DNA of 64,000 nt from Paraspadella gotoi (lineage: Eukaryota; Chaetognatha), in contig CM119270.1 in NCBI GenBank assembly GCA_051294375.1, forward strand, positions 18,485,382-18,549,381. Reading direction: 5' to 3'. A model generated the notes under the pieces. That model saw nothing but the letters and a program-made list of their open reading frames with translations. It was not told the DNA's origin and made no database searches. Shown one piece after another: positions 10,952 to 24,500 of this stretch. Numbering within the stretch: position 1 is the first letter of the stretch; each line of letters starts with the position of its first letter. The position numbers and the translations under genes are program-made.

Positions 10952-13900
10952 GCCCTGCCTTCGACAACGAATCGCATCGACGATGATTTACGATTTAGGT
11001 AGGAGAAGAATCATTACCGAAGAGAGAAAGAGGAAGAAGAGAAGAGAAAAGAGAAGAAGAGGAAAGATAGAAGAGAAGAAGAGAAGACAAGAAGAGTAGA
11101 AAGAGAAAAGAAAAGAAGAGAAGAGAGAATGAGACTTTTGATTTCCCAATTTGGATCCTTTTTTTGAAAATTTCATTCGTTTTGGATTTTGGAAAAAAGA
11201 AAAGAAGAATGTGGTTGCAAAATTAGAGGAAAAAACGTGAGGTTAATTACAAGTTCAATAATGAAATTCGCAATTTGATATTTATTAGCGAAAAAAAGGG
11301 AAAAGAGTAGAAAAAAAAGAAACGGCCAGTCCAAGATATCGCGCCTCATTGACTTCGTTACGAACACGCTTTCACTCTATCCTGTGACCACACAAGTATG
11401 ACTCATAAGTGAATGATAGTTAATGATTAACAGTTAATGACAGTTTTCGATGAAGTAGTAAATATCTGGTCACGTGAACTCTTGTGAAAAGAAAGAAGGA
11501 AAGAAAAAAAAAGATTCCCTTTTTCCCCTCCAACGACTCACCTTGAAGACGGTGACTGTGGCTGTGATTGGCTCGTGAATCTCGTTCCCGCTTTTACAGG
11601 GAATTCCGTGTTTGTCGACTTCGAAGACTTTGAGAACCGTTCGGTCGGAAATGTCCCTCAGATTCTCCAGTTCGTAGAAAAGATCCTTGATGGGGTCCCT
11701 GAATAAAAATGGAGCACTGTGTGAGCACAGTGAGCAGTTACCCTCTCAGACTTCCCTTTTTTTTTATCACCTCGTTAAAATTCCCGAGGTAACATCGCTT
11801 TAATGATTTCAAGAAAAACTCGCGTTTTAACGGTTTAATTTCGAGTTTAATGTGTTAAATGATTTTTTTTTTTAAATTATACTTAGAGAATTTTCTAGAA
11901 GTTTCCGCTAATTATCGTAAACTTCGCAGCCCCGAGCGAACTGATTGTTCGATGTGAAAAGTCGGAAGCGATTGTTCGATGTGAATCGTTCTACGTTCAC
12001 CGTGATTAATGGATTCACTCGCCCCCTTCCCTCACTAAACTTCCTCGCGCGTACCTGATGTAAACTTTGACGTTGGGCTGCTCCATGTACATCATGCTGA
12101 GTTTTCCGTTGAAGGCGCGAACGAAGAGGGCGCGCACGGTGTCCAGGGTCGTCACTTCGTTCGGAAGAGTCGCCCTCTTGCATTCTGATGATGGGGGGGG
12201 CAGTGGGGGGGAGCGGGGAGAGTACTACAACATTTCGCAATCGTATTTCGAAGTCGAGGCGCTGAAATGAGAAAAGGAGGAATTGTGACAGAAGGCGTCA
12301 CTGAGGGTCAACAAGCGTCACAGGCAATCCGGCTGTTCCCATAGTATCTTAAAAATCAAGAGAAATGCAATTGTGCCATCGCAGACAGAGAAGTCTGATT
12401 GATAAGCGAATTTATAAAGTTGAAAACGCAACTCGGAAAAATGTATTTTGCGGATGTGAGAGAGAAAAAAAAAACCTAATGCGAAGTTTTGTGACTTTTG
12501 ACTATGAATCAGATGAAGTGAGAAGAATCGACAGAATTGTAAAGAAAAGAGAAAAGAGAAAGAAAAGAGAAAAGAGAAAAGAGAAAGAAAAGAGAAAAGC
12601 CTGGGGTCAGCGAATTTGACCTCTTCATTTCGAGGAAACAAAAAAGAATGAGGGAATGTGAGAAAAGGGAGACGCGGCAGAAGTTAGAATATATATACAT
12701 ATATATACATTCTTTGAAACATTCTTTGAAATATTATATACCATTTTATTGATAAGGAAGTCAGATACACTGGGAGTGAATAGATTCGACTGGGCGAGAG
12801 TCTTGATAGAAAGCTTGCAAGATCCTGCTATGTTATTTTCTTGTATCTTGGCTGTCCTAAATCAAGGTTATTTTTATATTTGTTGTTTCAATTTAACATA
12901 TGCAATACATAAATGTCTAGTCACATCTGAGTTACGAATCATTAAAGAGAAAATGCAGGGAGAGAATAGGAAAAATCGTCATTAGTTCGAATAAAAATAA
13001 AAACTAAGGATAAAAAAAAAAATGAAACAACTTTTTTTTTTTCAATCTTCTTCCTCAAACGATGGATTTTGGCCAAAAAGAAAACGAGTCAGGAAAACAT
13101 CTATGAACTTTCTTTTCTTTTCTTTCGCTGAAAGTGAAGTCAGAGTCGTTTTAATTCACTTTCCGACTTTCCTCACCTTTCCATTTCCACGCCCACCCCT
13201 CTTCTTTTCCGTTAATGGTTTACCCGTACTGCGTTATTGCGCGTTTAAACGCCGCGACGAACTTAATCATTTTTACGTGAGAGAAACAAACATTTCGAAA
13301 GGCGACGCCAAAGTCGAAGGAACTTTTCTTTAAAATTTTTTTTTCGCATCTTTTTCTCTGTTCGCATTTGGAAAAGGTCGCGAAAAGAAAAAAAAAAATG
13401 GGAGAGAAAAGGGGAATAACTTTTGCGACAAAAAAGGGGGCAAAACTGAAAGAAAAAAAAACCATGGGGCTTTATTTACCCAAAGCGCCCCCTTGTCATC
13501 TTAAATTTGAATTGAAGTTAATTATTATATTTAAAAATAGGTTAAAGGTAGGGGTTAGTGATTAGTTTAGTGATTAGGTTATTAGGGTTAGTGATTAGTT
13601 TCGTGATTAGGGTTAAGAATTTGAGTTAGGGTTTTGGAAATGAGGTCAAATAATTAAGTATTAGGGTTTAATATTATATGGTTAACGATAAAAGTCAAAT
13701 TCAGGGATAAAGGTACAGAAATGGGGCTCGTTGGGAAAAGAGAGCCAAAAATTGGAAAGAAAAAAAATTCCGAAAAGAAAGAATTGGAAGGCGAATAACG
13801 AGTTGAGTAAAAGACGAAATGGTTTTTTCCGCGCATTTTTGTGGCGACGAAAAAGAAATAAAAAATAAGAAGAAAAAAAACGAGATTGAAAAAAAAAAAA

Positions 13901-15105
13901 AGAAAATTATTTTTCTTCTTTCTATTTCTTCCCGGTTTTTTTCCACCAAAAGAATTTTATACAGAAATTTTTATCAGAATTCAATTTTTCTTTTGTCAAA
14001 AGCCGCGGTAATCAAGAGAGAGAATTCAGTTTCATAAAAAGAATTTAAATTAATTCGATATTTTTCATCCTCATATTACGGAACGACGCTGTAAATAAGA
14101 AAAAAACAAAAAACAAAAACAAATACAAAAATAAATCGACGTTGATTTTTCCATCGTTTGAAATGGGAAGGAGAGAACCGAGGGGGAGTTTTGTTGATCG
14201 TTACGACGACGACGACGACGTCTCAAGCGCTCGTCGTCGTCTCTCTCTTCGCCCAACCTCACTTACCTGAGACGTGAGACGGTCGTCATCACAAACTCAC
14301 CCGCTCACCGCCGTTTAGCACTTTTGTTTTTTATTGTTTTGAAAGAAAAACCTGCTGCTCCCCATCGAGAGGCTTTAGACTTCGTAGTGCCTTTTGTTTG
14401 AATGTTGGATGTTGATGGACCAGCGACAGACCGACCACCTCAATTTCCCGTCGCTTACCTTCATACTACCTTACCTTGCTAAAATTCTTTATAGACGTAC
14501 TTAATTTAGTTCAGTTCGCCCACCAAAAAAAGTAAACGATTGAGAACTATGCTTTGTAATTTTAAAAACCGAAAAAAATGTTTCTGACGTCTTTCAAGCA
14601 ATATATACATAAAAATGCTGTATAAAGCAGCAGAGAAAAGCCAAACGTAAAAAAAAAACCAACTTTCTCTTCTCCCCTGTGCCAAGCATGAGGAAAACAA
14701 GGCTATCTTTCATACCTGTGCCAAGCATAAAAAAAAAACCAAGCTATCTCTGTCTCACCTGTGCCAAGCATGAGGAAAACCAGGCCGATGGGCTTCTCGT
14801 ACGACTTGGAGGGTGACCGTACGACGGGGAGCGACGCCCGAAATCCACTGCTCCTCTTGAGCGGAGAACCGCAGTCCGCGTCGTCCGTCTCAGCCCTTCG
14901 GCCGCCGCTCCTGTCCTTCGCTCCTTTACTCTTTCTCGTCGCTCGCTCCTCCGTGTTGGAGCGACTGGGGAGGGGGGGAAAATGGGAAAAAGTGGAAAGG
15001 GGAGAAATATTTATGATGATTGAGTGGGTGTGAGAGACCTGGGAAAAGACAGGAAATCGGATTGGAAAGAGATGAGGAAGAGATGAGAGAGATGAGAGGA
15101 GAGAA

Positions 15106-15136
<31 letters not shown>

Positions 15137-15284
15137 CAAGAGAGACAGAGAAGACGAGAGAGAGAGGCAACAGAGAGAGAGAGGAACTTTGGATGTTTGA
15201 AAACAGGGAAGGGGAGATCGCATTGGTGGAAAACCTGACCTAAATTCTTTTCTCTGACTGTCTCTTGTCCGGTTCTAGAGTCTA

Positions 15285-15332
<48 letters not shown>

Positions 15333-15694
15333 CTTCTCTCCTCTCTCTCTCTCTTTAATACATGGCGAGTTTAACTGGCGTTGGCGGTAATCAAAAAGCG
15401 GATGACCCGCCATCCGCGGTTCGCCAACGACGGTAGAGAGAAAGGAGAGGAGAAGACAGAGAGAGGAAAGGGATCGGCGGCGGCGGCGGCCGGCGTCGGC
15501 GGTGCGGCGCAGCGGCGCAGGAGACTGATCTCTCGCATCCGGCTTCCAGTAAAACAAAAGAGGTCGCTTAGGCGCGCCGCCGATCGGGCACGAGCACGCA
15601 ACGCATCCCGGACAACGTGCAATCTCTCTGTCTCTCTCTCTCTCTCTGTCTCTCTCGCACGAGAGAAATGGGCGACGGAGTCGACGCAACGGAA

Positions 15695-15743
<49 letters not shown>

Positions 15744-18700
15744 CGTCGGGCGAAGAAGCTGAGGACGAATTCATCGATTACAAACTGCGGAGCCTTACAT
15801 CATTACAGCATTTCCAAGCTTACCTCTTTTCCAAGCATTTTCACTCGACAAGCAATCAAAATGACAAAATCAAAGAGTAACAACCTCGACGGAGCTGTGG
15901 GGGGCACAGTGATCCAAAAAAAAATTAAAACCGGATAAAAGCCACCGGAACATACGGGCATAAATGCATATTCAGTCTTTCCATAATAATGGTACNNNNN
16001 NNNNNNNNNNNNNNNNNNNNGAGGAGACGGTTAGAGGAATAGAAATCGACAGGATCCTACGGTTCGGATGTTAGTCCATTATTAAGCTACGGGACAGGTA
16101 GAGAAGAGGAGGCGGAGAGGAAGTATGCACATTTGGGACGATGAGAAGAGAAAGAAAAATCTCATTATTTACAACGGATGGTCGCCCGGGCCAACTTTAT
16201 GGTATTGGTGTTGCATATTAAGTGGAAGATGATGAAAAGATCGTCTAGCGGAATTTGCTGGATGGAATTGGTTGGCCTGGGGTGCGTTTCCCCAGAACCG
16301 GGATGTGGTGGGTCGCGACTGGAGTCTGCATTCGGACGTCGTGGAGAGGGACTGACGAGAAGAAACGTGAGGCCGAAGAGTAGTGAGAGGGTCTGGAGGA
16401 AGGATGCTTATGGATGGTCCGACCTGGACTGTCTATCATGAGTGGGAGGCTCTTGATGATGACCCAGGAAAATGAAAACTTGCCTGTATATCAAAATGAG
16501 GAAGGGGACGAGGGGAATATTTTTACGACGAAGTTGGTAATATTATATTATATTTTAACATTAAAATGTGTTAGGGTTAATGTTAACGTTTATTTATTTT
16601 CAGAACTGGTGACGTTTTTGAAAATCATTAGCAAATCAAAGGATATATATGAGGATTCGAGCAAACGAAGACAATCTATTATTAGGGAACCATTATCTTC
16701 TAAATGTTTGTTTTATATATTCAGTCGAATTTCTTTCATATAGATTTTATTTTAAAATAGGTAAATTGACAGCGTGCTATTGGTTGCCAGAATGAATAGT
16801 TGAATTTTTGATTGACGTTAGGTTTTGTGCAAGTTAGGCGATAGGATATCCTAATTTTTTATTTCTTAAATATATTAAATAGATAAAACGTATATTTTAA
16901 AACCGGGGCATATGTTCAAGTTCATATACCAAAAAAGTTGGAAGACTTTATCACGGCAATGACCATAATTGTAAATGGTAGTCATATTTTTCGTCACTGA
17001 AATTTAAAGACCAAAACAAATGTTGGCAAAATTAAGAAGGAAACTATCTGCTGTGGTCCGTGCAATGATTTTTGTTTACATTTCTTGTCTTCTGAAAAGA
17101 ATTTTTAAAACTACTTTTTAACATTTCATGGAGGATGTCTCTGAAACAAAAGACACCGTTCAAAGTTTGAAAATGCCATTTGGAACGAGATCGACATCGA
17201 AGCTTGATGAATAAAACCCCGGAAAACCAACCGTGAAAGAAAACAAGGCGTTCTATTCCGTAAAAATAAGAAACATTTTGACAATGCGAATTAGGACTTG
17301 GGCTATCTGTGGACAAGAAAACATCGTTTTGTTTCTTGATTTTTAAAGATGATCATCGCGACTCTATTCTGTTAAAAAAAGTATTGTAATCTTTAAGTGT
17401 CAATGTAGGAAATAACTATGAAATTATTAAGGACTGTATTTGTTGGACTTAAAAATGGAGGAAAATCAAACTCATTAAAAGCGAGTTAAACGACTCCGAT
17501 GACCGTTGAAAACTTCGATTAACGATTGATTTGTAGAATAACAAACTTCTCGTCTCTCATCATTTAGAAAACTTAAAACAAGCATTTGTGCACGCGGGGT
17601 TGTATATTTGGAGCATGACCAAGGACGATGGAAGGATGAGCGTGTTCGATGAGAATCTAACTGTCTAGTGAAGAAAATACACATGGTTTCTTATACTCGA
17701 TGTTCGCCTGTTGTTTCACTGATTCCGACGATTGAAGAGACCGGAACCTTTACCTTTCTGTTCTTATTTCGCTGAAGGATAGACGTGGAAGATGGAATCC
17801 CGATATGAGTATCGAGATGAGAAGCTTCAGCCTGCTTCTCGATTCAAGAACTTACTATGGTCTCTGAAGCTGTGGATTGAATTTTCTTTGGTTTAAAAGT
17901 GAGATGAAAATCTCGGATATGTATCCTTACAAATGTGTTAAATTGCGATATTTGAAATTGTACTATTATGTAGCAGTGATAAATAGTTTTCAACGGTCTT
18001 ATCAGATGATTTCTTTTTAATTCGATTTCGACGAAGCTTCCTTGCCTTCCGCTTCGTCGAATTCGAATAAAACTACTTGATTTCCTATTGGGGGTTGCTT
18101 GAAATCCATTTCGATTTCTTATATCTGATATTGTTACGTTAATTTTAAACCAATGTCATTTTGTGATTTAAATATAGGTTATTATATACAAATGTATATA
18201 GTTGCCTCGTTTTCTATCGTTAATTTTTTTTAATTCAGAGAATTCGATGAAGACTTCCGCTTGCGCTTCGCATTTCTCGAATTCGTAGGATAACTACTTG
18301 ATTTCAATTGGGGTGGCGGTTTGCTGAGATCCATTTTATTTTCAAATCTGCCTCATTGTTACGTCTATATTCATACATTTTCCATCCGTCTTCATCTTTC
18401 GATGTGGAGCTCGTTTAATAGTTTATTATTTTTAAAAGTGTGATCGTTGGTTATTTCTTTTAGTCAAGATAGTTTTTTAATTTATTCGTCTGATAATATA
18501 CCAAATGTCAAATTTTACTTGAGGTCTAAATGTGGTTGTTATACAAATATTCATTTTGTAAAAAAATTTAGTTGTTTCCCCAGAAAATAATGATGTCATT
18601 CGATCTATCATATTTAAAAAATATCTTAAAAAAAAACACGGGGATCGGGGATTTTTTTTTTACTTATGTCATCTGATATTTCAATCAAATCTGTAGTGAC

Positions 18701-19786
18701 GTTCTGTTGTAACCGGAAGTGACCAAGATCCTGAAGTAATTAAAAACCCAAAAGTCTGGATCGGAACAGGATGTAGCAATCTAAAATAAGCAATGATGAC
18801 GTCAATTATATTAGAATGTGGATTGACGTCTCGTATTTGGAATGCTGATGGACGTCATCGGTCTAAACCGAAAGTTTGACCGGAACCAGGCAAAAGTGGA
18901 CCGGAACGGAAGTGACGGAAACCGGAAGTGGCCGGGAACCGGAAGTGACCAATCTATAAATAGGATTGATGACGTCATCTGATTGGAATGTTGATGGACT
19001 TCATCATATTATCTATAAATAGATTGATGACGCATTCAGATTGGAATGTTGATGACGTTCATCACTCTTGACGGAGTGTGGCTCCCAAGTTACCTTATTC
19101 CTATCTCTTATTCACCTATGTATGATATGAAAACATTAAGTAAAAACTCATAGAATTTCTAGCTCCGATTTCAATCAACCAGATCTTAGTTCTAATCGTA
19201 CATCTTCTCACTAATTCAGTAATCAATTAACATCTTCATCCGCATGATCTGTCGCCATCTTGAGAATAAAAATCCAAAAAGATGCTTTTCATTCCCAAAA
19301 ATAATAAAAAAGAAATTCGACATAGCTCTTCAGAACTTACTATATGAATTCTTTTCTTGACCGATTTTCCGATCTTAATCTTGCTTAACGCACTTTTAAA
19401 AAATATTTAAATTAATGATTTAACTTTAGCAAATTTATACACCGTATATGGTATAATTCATATTTAAACAGAAAAAAAAAATATTAAGTTGGGGTCAATT
19501 TCTTGTTTAATATCAAAATTAGTAAATCATAAGTTGTTCAACATTACCCATAAATGATTTCTTTAAGAACCAAATTTTGGCGGCTTAAGATGAATCTTTT
19601 TCTCATATTTTTCTAAAATCCTTACTATCTGAAACGTTTCTAACACGCTCAGAGGGCATCTATTGATAATCAGCATTACTGTGAGAAAAAAAAGTTGTTT
19701 TTGCTTAAAAAGATGAGGTTATCCGGAAAATTAGGCCATTTGGATCACTGTGGGGGAGTTTCGCGTGATATTCTATTGGAAAAAAA

Positions 19787-19839
<53 letters not shown>

Positions 19840-20504
19840 CCTCTTCATCTTAAAAACCAAAACAAATTGCCGTTGTTTAAAAAAAACTACTTCCCTTTTT
19901 TAATAATATCAGTTATATAACATTTTCTCTCTCAAAATTTTCTCAAAAAGAAAAGATAGTTCAAAGGCGAGGAAGATTCATTTTTCCCCATTTTTTTTAA
20001 GGAGGAAGTAATTTCTTTCATCTCGGCCGGGGACCCGAGGACGACCTGAGTTTTTCTTTCACTCGAAACTCGAGTTTCTTTTCAATTTTTCCTTCTCCTC
20101 TATTTTCTACCTTCCTATTCACTTTTTAAAGAAAACCTATTCATAATTATAACTTGAAAAACTTCGACTATATTCCATTTTTAAACTTTACTTAAAAACT
20201 TGACTTTTCGTCGGCTAATTGTTCTTTTCTTTTTTTTGTTTTGAACTTGTTCTTCTTATGGCCAATGAAGGACTCATTTGTAAAACAAACTTTCTCTTTG
20301 TTTCTTTTTCTATCTTTTACTATTCAACGATTTAAATCTTTTTTTTTTCGGAGGCGAAAATTCGACGTTTGCGTGTTTTTAAATTTTTTCCCCTTTTTTT
20401 TTCTCCTTTTTCTTTCTTCCACGGTAATTCCTCATTCTCTCCATTATTATTCTTTCTAGTCTTTATTCTTTCACATTTTCCGAATCATTAGGTTTTCCTC
20501 TCCT

Positions 20505-20598
<94 letters not shown>

Positions 20599-21476
20599 TC
20601 CTTTCTTTCCGGCCATTTTTGTAATGTTTTCTCATAAGAAATTCTCACACTTTGCTCCTTTCGCTGCTTCCATTTGGTAGACATTTCGCCGAAAGGACAA
20701 CAACAACAACAACAACAACATAGACGATCAAAAGCACCAGGTTTCCGCGCATATCGTCAAATGGGAAAAGGCAGAAAGTCACAGGCCTATTTCCTCCCAT
20801 TACTACGAGGGAATTCTATTAAACTTAAAATAAGCACCCGACTGTATTTCTGACGGCTTTCCTTTATAGGTAGAGATATAAAGAGAAAAATAAGTTTATG
20901 ACTATCTGTTTAACATATCAGACATGAAAAACAAAACAATAAAACAGAAAATGAAAGAGAAAAAAAAAGAGGCGCCGATCTCAGCTTTTCCTCTCACTGA
21001 CGATCTTCACGAATGACATTTCACGGTGAATAGTTTACATGTGAGAAACACAACACGGAATTGTAATATCGACGGCGTGAGCGATAACAACGACTCTTTA
21101 TGACAAATGCCAGAGATGTCGGCCGAGTCTGTCACGTGATATGTCAATCGCGAGAAATGAGAGAACTGGAAAATCCTAGGAGTCGGATGGTCATTTGTTT
21201 TCCGCGGACATTAAACGCCGACGCTTGGCGTCCAAGGGATGCTTTCGATACGTGATGACGCGACTCTATAAATCTTTCGAATCGTTCATAACCGCAGATG
21301 TATCAGGTGTTGAATGGTCGTTTTTATACTAATAAAAATCAGTAAAGTTATAAAATTTCATGGTTTAGTTGTGGGGAAAAGAAAAGATTACTTCGTCCTT
21401 CAACGATTCGTCGTAGAACAACGACGATAATTTGATGCCCCCGCCATCATTAGATGACCCTTTCTGTCTCTCTGGC

Positions 21477-21527
<51 letters not shown>

Positions 21528-24500
21528 GTCTCTCTGTCTCTCTCTCTGCGATTACAGCGATTGAAACCCCCCCCTCCCCCTTCTCTCCTCTCCTCACCCT
21601 TCCTGCGGCATCTCGGCGGCGAAAGCGGCGGCGTCGTCCGACGTCAGCGTCGCGGCGGAGCAGGAAGTTGGAGCGCTCGGCGTCGTCGTCGATTCCGCGC
21701 GAAAGGAGTAAGAGCGGCGTCGCCGGGCGGCGTCGGCGTTTCGGCGCCGATTCGACGCCGGAACACGGACGCCCGGGTCGCTGTAGTAGACCGGCGTCGA
21801 GCCGTACCGAGCGGCGTCGTTGCGGTGGGCGTGGCTCGGATCGGCGTCGATTCCATCACAGGCGGAGTGGCGATGGAATCCCGTTATCCGATCGGGGGTG
21901 GAACGAGAAGGGTCGAGTGGGCGTGACGAAGACGAAGGCGCGAATCCCGATTCCGTGTGAGAGTAAGTGATGACGGGTGACGTGGCGTCAATAAAAGTGA
22001 CGCCGCAGGTGCGAACGACGCTGGGGAGTGTGGCGCCGCAGGTGCGAACGACGCCGGGGAGAATGGCGCTCTTGCGATCATCGCATCTGGGGAGAGAGAG
22101 GGGAGAAAGCGGGGGGGGGGAGCTGGAAAGAGTGAGTCTCATCAACCACGAACAAAAATAATTCGTTTCGTTAAAAATTTTAAGGCGAATAATAATTTTG
22201 TAAAAATAATTTCATCATCTCAGANNNNNNNNNNNNNNNNNNNNNNNNNACCTAGAAACTCATTGAATTTAAAAAAATCTAACTAAATAAATTATTACAT
22301 GGAAACTCTTTCAGTTTCGACTCATCTAAGTTTTTAATTAAATCGCTTGATAAGTTAATAAGTCGCTATTTTCTCTTTTTTCTTTTTTTTTTTTTTGGCC
22401 AAATGAGGTCACGAGTGTACGAAGCTAAAGTTTCTGCACGCGATCTCGACTCTATCTCTATCAACGCTCCACTCTAATAGCGATCTTGCTGTATCTCTAT
22501 CAACAGCTCTACTCTAATAGCGATCCACTCGATCTCTATCAACGCTCCACTCTAATAGCGATCTCGACTCTATCTCTATCAACTCTGCTACTCTCATAGC
22601 AATCTCGTCTCTATCTCTATCAACGCTCCACTCTAATAGCGATCTCGACTCTATCTCTATCAATGCTCCACTATGACGCTATATAAATCTCACTACTTCT
22701 CTATTCTCACTTTCTGCTATTGACGCTCGCTACTTTTCTCTTCTCTCTTTCCTCTATCAACGCTTTGCTAATTATATTTCTCCCTTCAGTCGAGATTCGA
22801 ATTTCACTCGCGAGACTAAAAAAAAACTAACTAAAAAAAAAACGAATTTAAAAAAAGGAGGAATCATAGGATGACGTCGGGGAAAGGGATTGAAACTCTC
22901 CAAGGTTTCAACCGCATAACCGATGAATAAAATTAGAATTATTATAAAAAAAATTGAAACTAGAGATTAACTTTACGATCGAAAAAGAGCGAGCTGCAGC
23001 GTGGCCCCTGGAGCCCGGATTGTAAAATGCCAATGCCATGAAATTGGTACAACCAATATAAAAATTATCCATCCATTTGATAAATAAGCTATCTTGTCCC
23101 TGACTTTGACAGGCTTTGTGGTTTAAGGCCTCCATCACACTTGCAAGATAATAACATAACAGGTTTCTGCAAGCTTTCACTATGTTTTTCTGATCGCATT
23201 ATGATCACATTCGCAAAAGTAACCGATTGCATTCAGATCGCCATTTCAGATCGCAATACGCATCAATAACTGATCACATTCTGCATCGCATTCAGATAAT
23301 TCAGATCCAGTCACAGCATTAACTGATCTCCTAATCATATTATGATCGCATTCGCATCATCAACTGATTGCATTCGCATCAATTACCATCGCTTTCAGAT
23401 CGCGATTATGATCACATACGCATCAATAACTGATCGCATTCTGATCGCATTCGCAGTATTAACTGATCTCCTTCTAATTGCATTACGATTGCATTCGCAT
23501 TATCAACTGATCGAATTCAGATCGCATTGAATCAGTTACCAATCAAATACAGATTGCATTCAGATCGTATATGCATCAATAACTGATCAAATCTGATCGC
23601 ATTGTAGCATTAACTAATCTCTTTTAATCGCATTATGACCGCATTCGCATTATAAACCTGATCGCATTCGAATCGCATTCGCGATCATCAACTGAATCGC
23701 ATTCGAATCGCATCGCATCATCAATAAATCGCATTCGAATCGCTTTCCTTTCGTCGAGATTCTCAAATTCGTTTCAATCGCGGACCTAAAGCCAATACGG
23801 CTCTCTCTTCTCTCTCTCTCTCTCTCTCTCTCTTCTTCTTCTCTCTCTCTCCTCTCTCATCTCTCTCTCTCTCTCTCTCTCTCTCGTCACCTTCGATCTC
23901 GCCTAAGTCAGTCTCAGCCATCTTCGTCTGTGGAAGAACAGCAAAATGAAGCAAAACTATAAAGAAGTGAGGGAAAATTGGGAAAGAGCCGAAAAGGACG
24001 AATTCGACAGGGGCAAAGAAATATGGGGGAATTCTAGTTTAATCTATTTCTTTCCGTTAAAAAAAAAGGATAAAAAGAAAAAACGAGAAAGATTTTGAGA
24101 AGTACTTAAAGGCGAGCCGTGAACCAAAATGGAGTGAGATGGAGAGAGAGTGAGAGAGAAGAGAGAGAAGAGAGATAGAAAGAGAGGGGGGCGAGAGGGA
24201 GAAGAGAGAGAGGAGAAACGAAAGAGAGAGAGAAGAGAGAGAGAGTATATAAAGCTAGAAAAAAAAGTTATAACGTATTACAGTATTACGTATCCAGCTA
24301 CTAATCTCTTAATCTCCCCTACAACATTGCGTCATCATTCAATCGCGCGGAATCACTCCGACGGGTCCCGAAACTCGACCAAACTCCGACCAAACTCACT
24401 TCAAGAACGGAGAATTCTCTCGCCATAAACCGATAAAAAAAAAAAAACAAAAAAACCGAATTTCATTCATAACACTTATTTTACTACGAATTATATTACC

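Noticed and set aside
22908-23180. 90-codon minus-strand frame, also present at 26.8-27.1 kb and partly at 39.65 kb
   Set aside because: The three copies keep different frames because of small indels, so there is no selection for a protein; it is treated as a non-coding repeat core.
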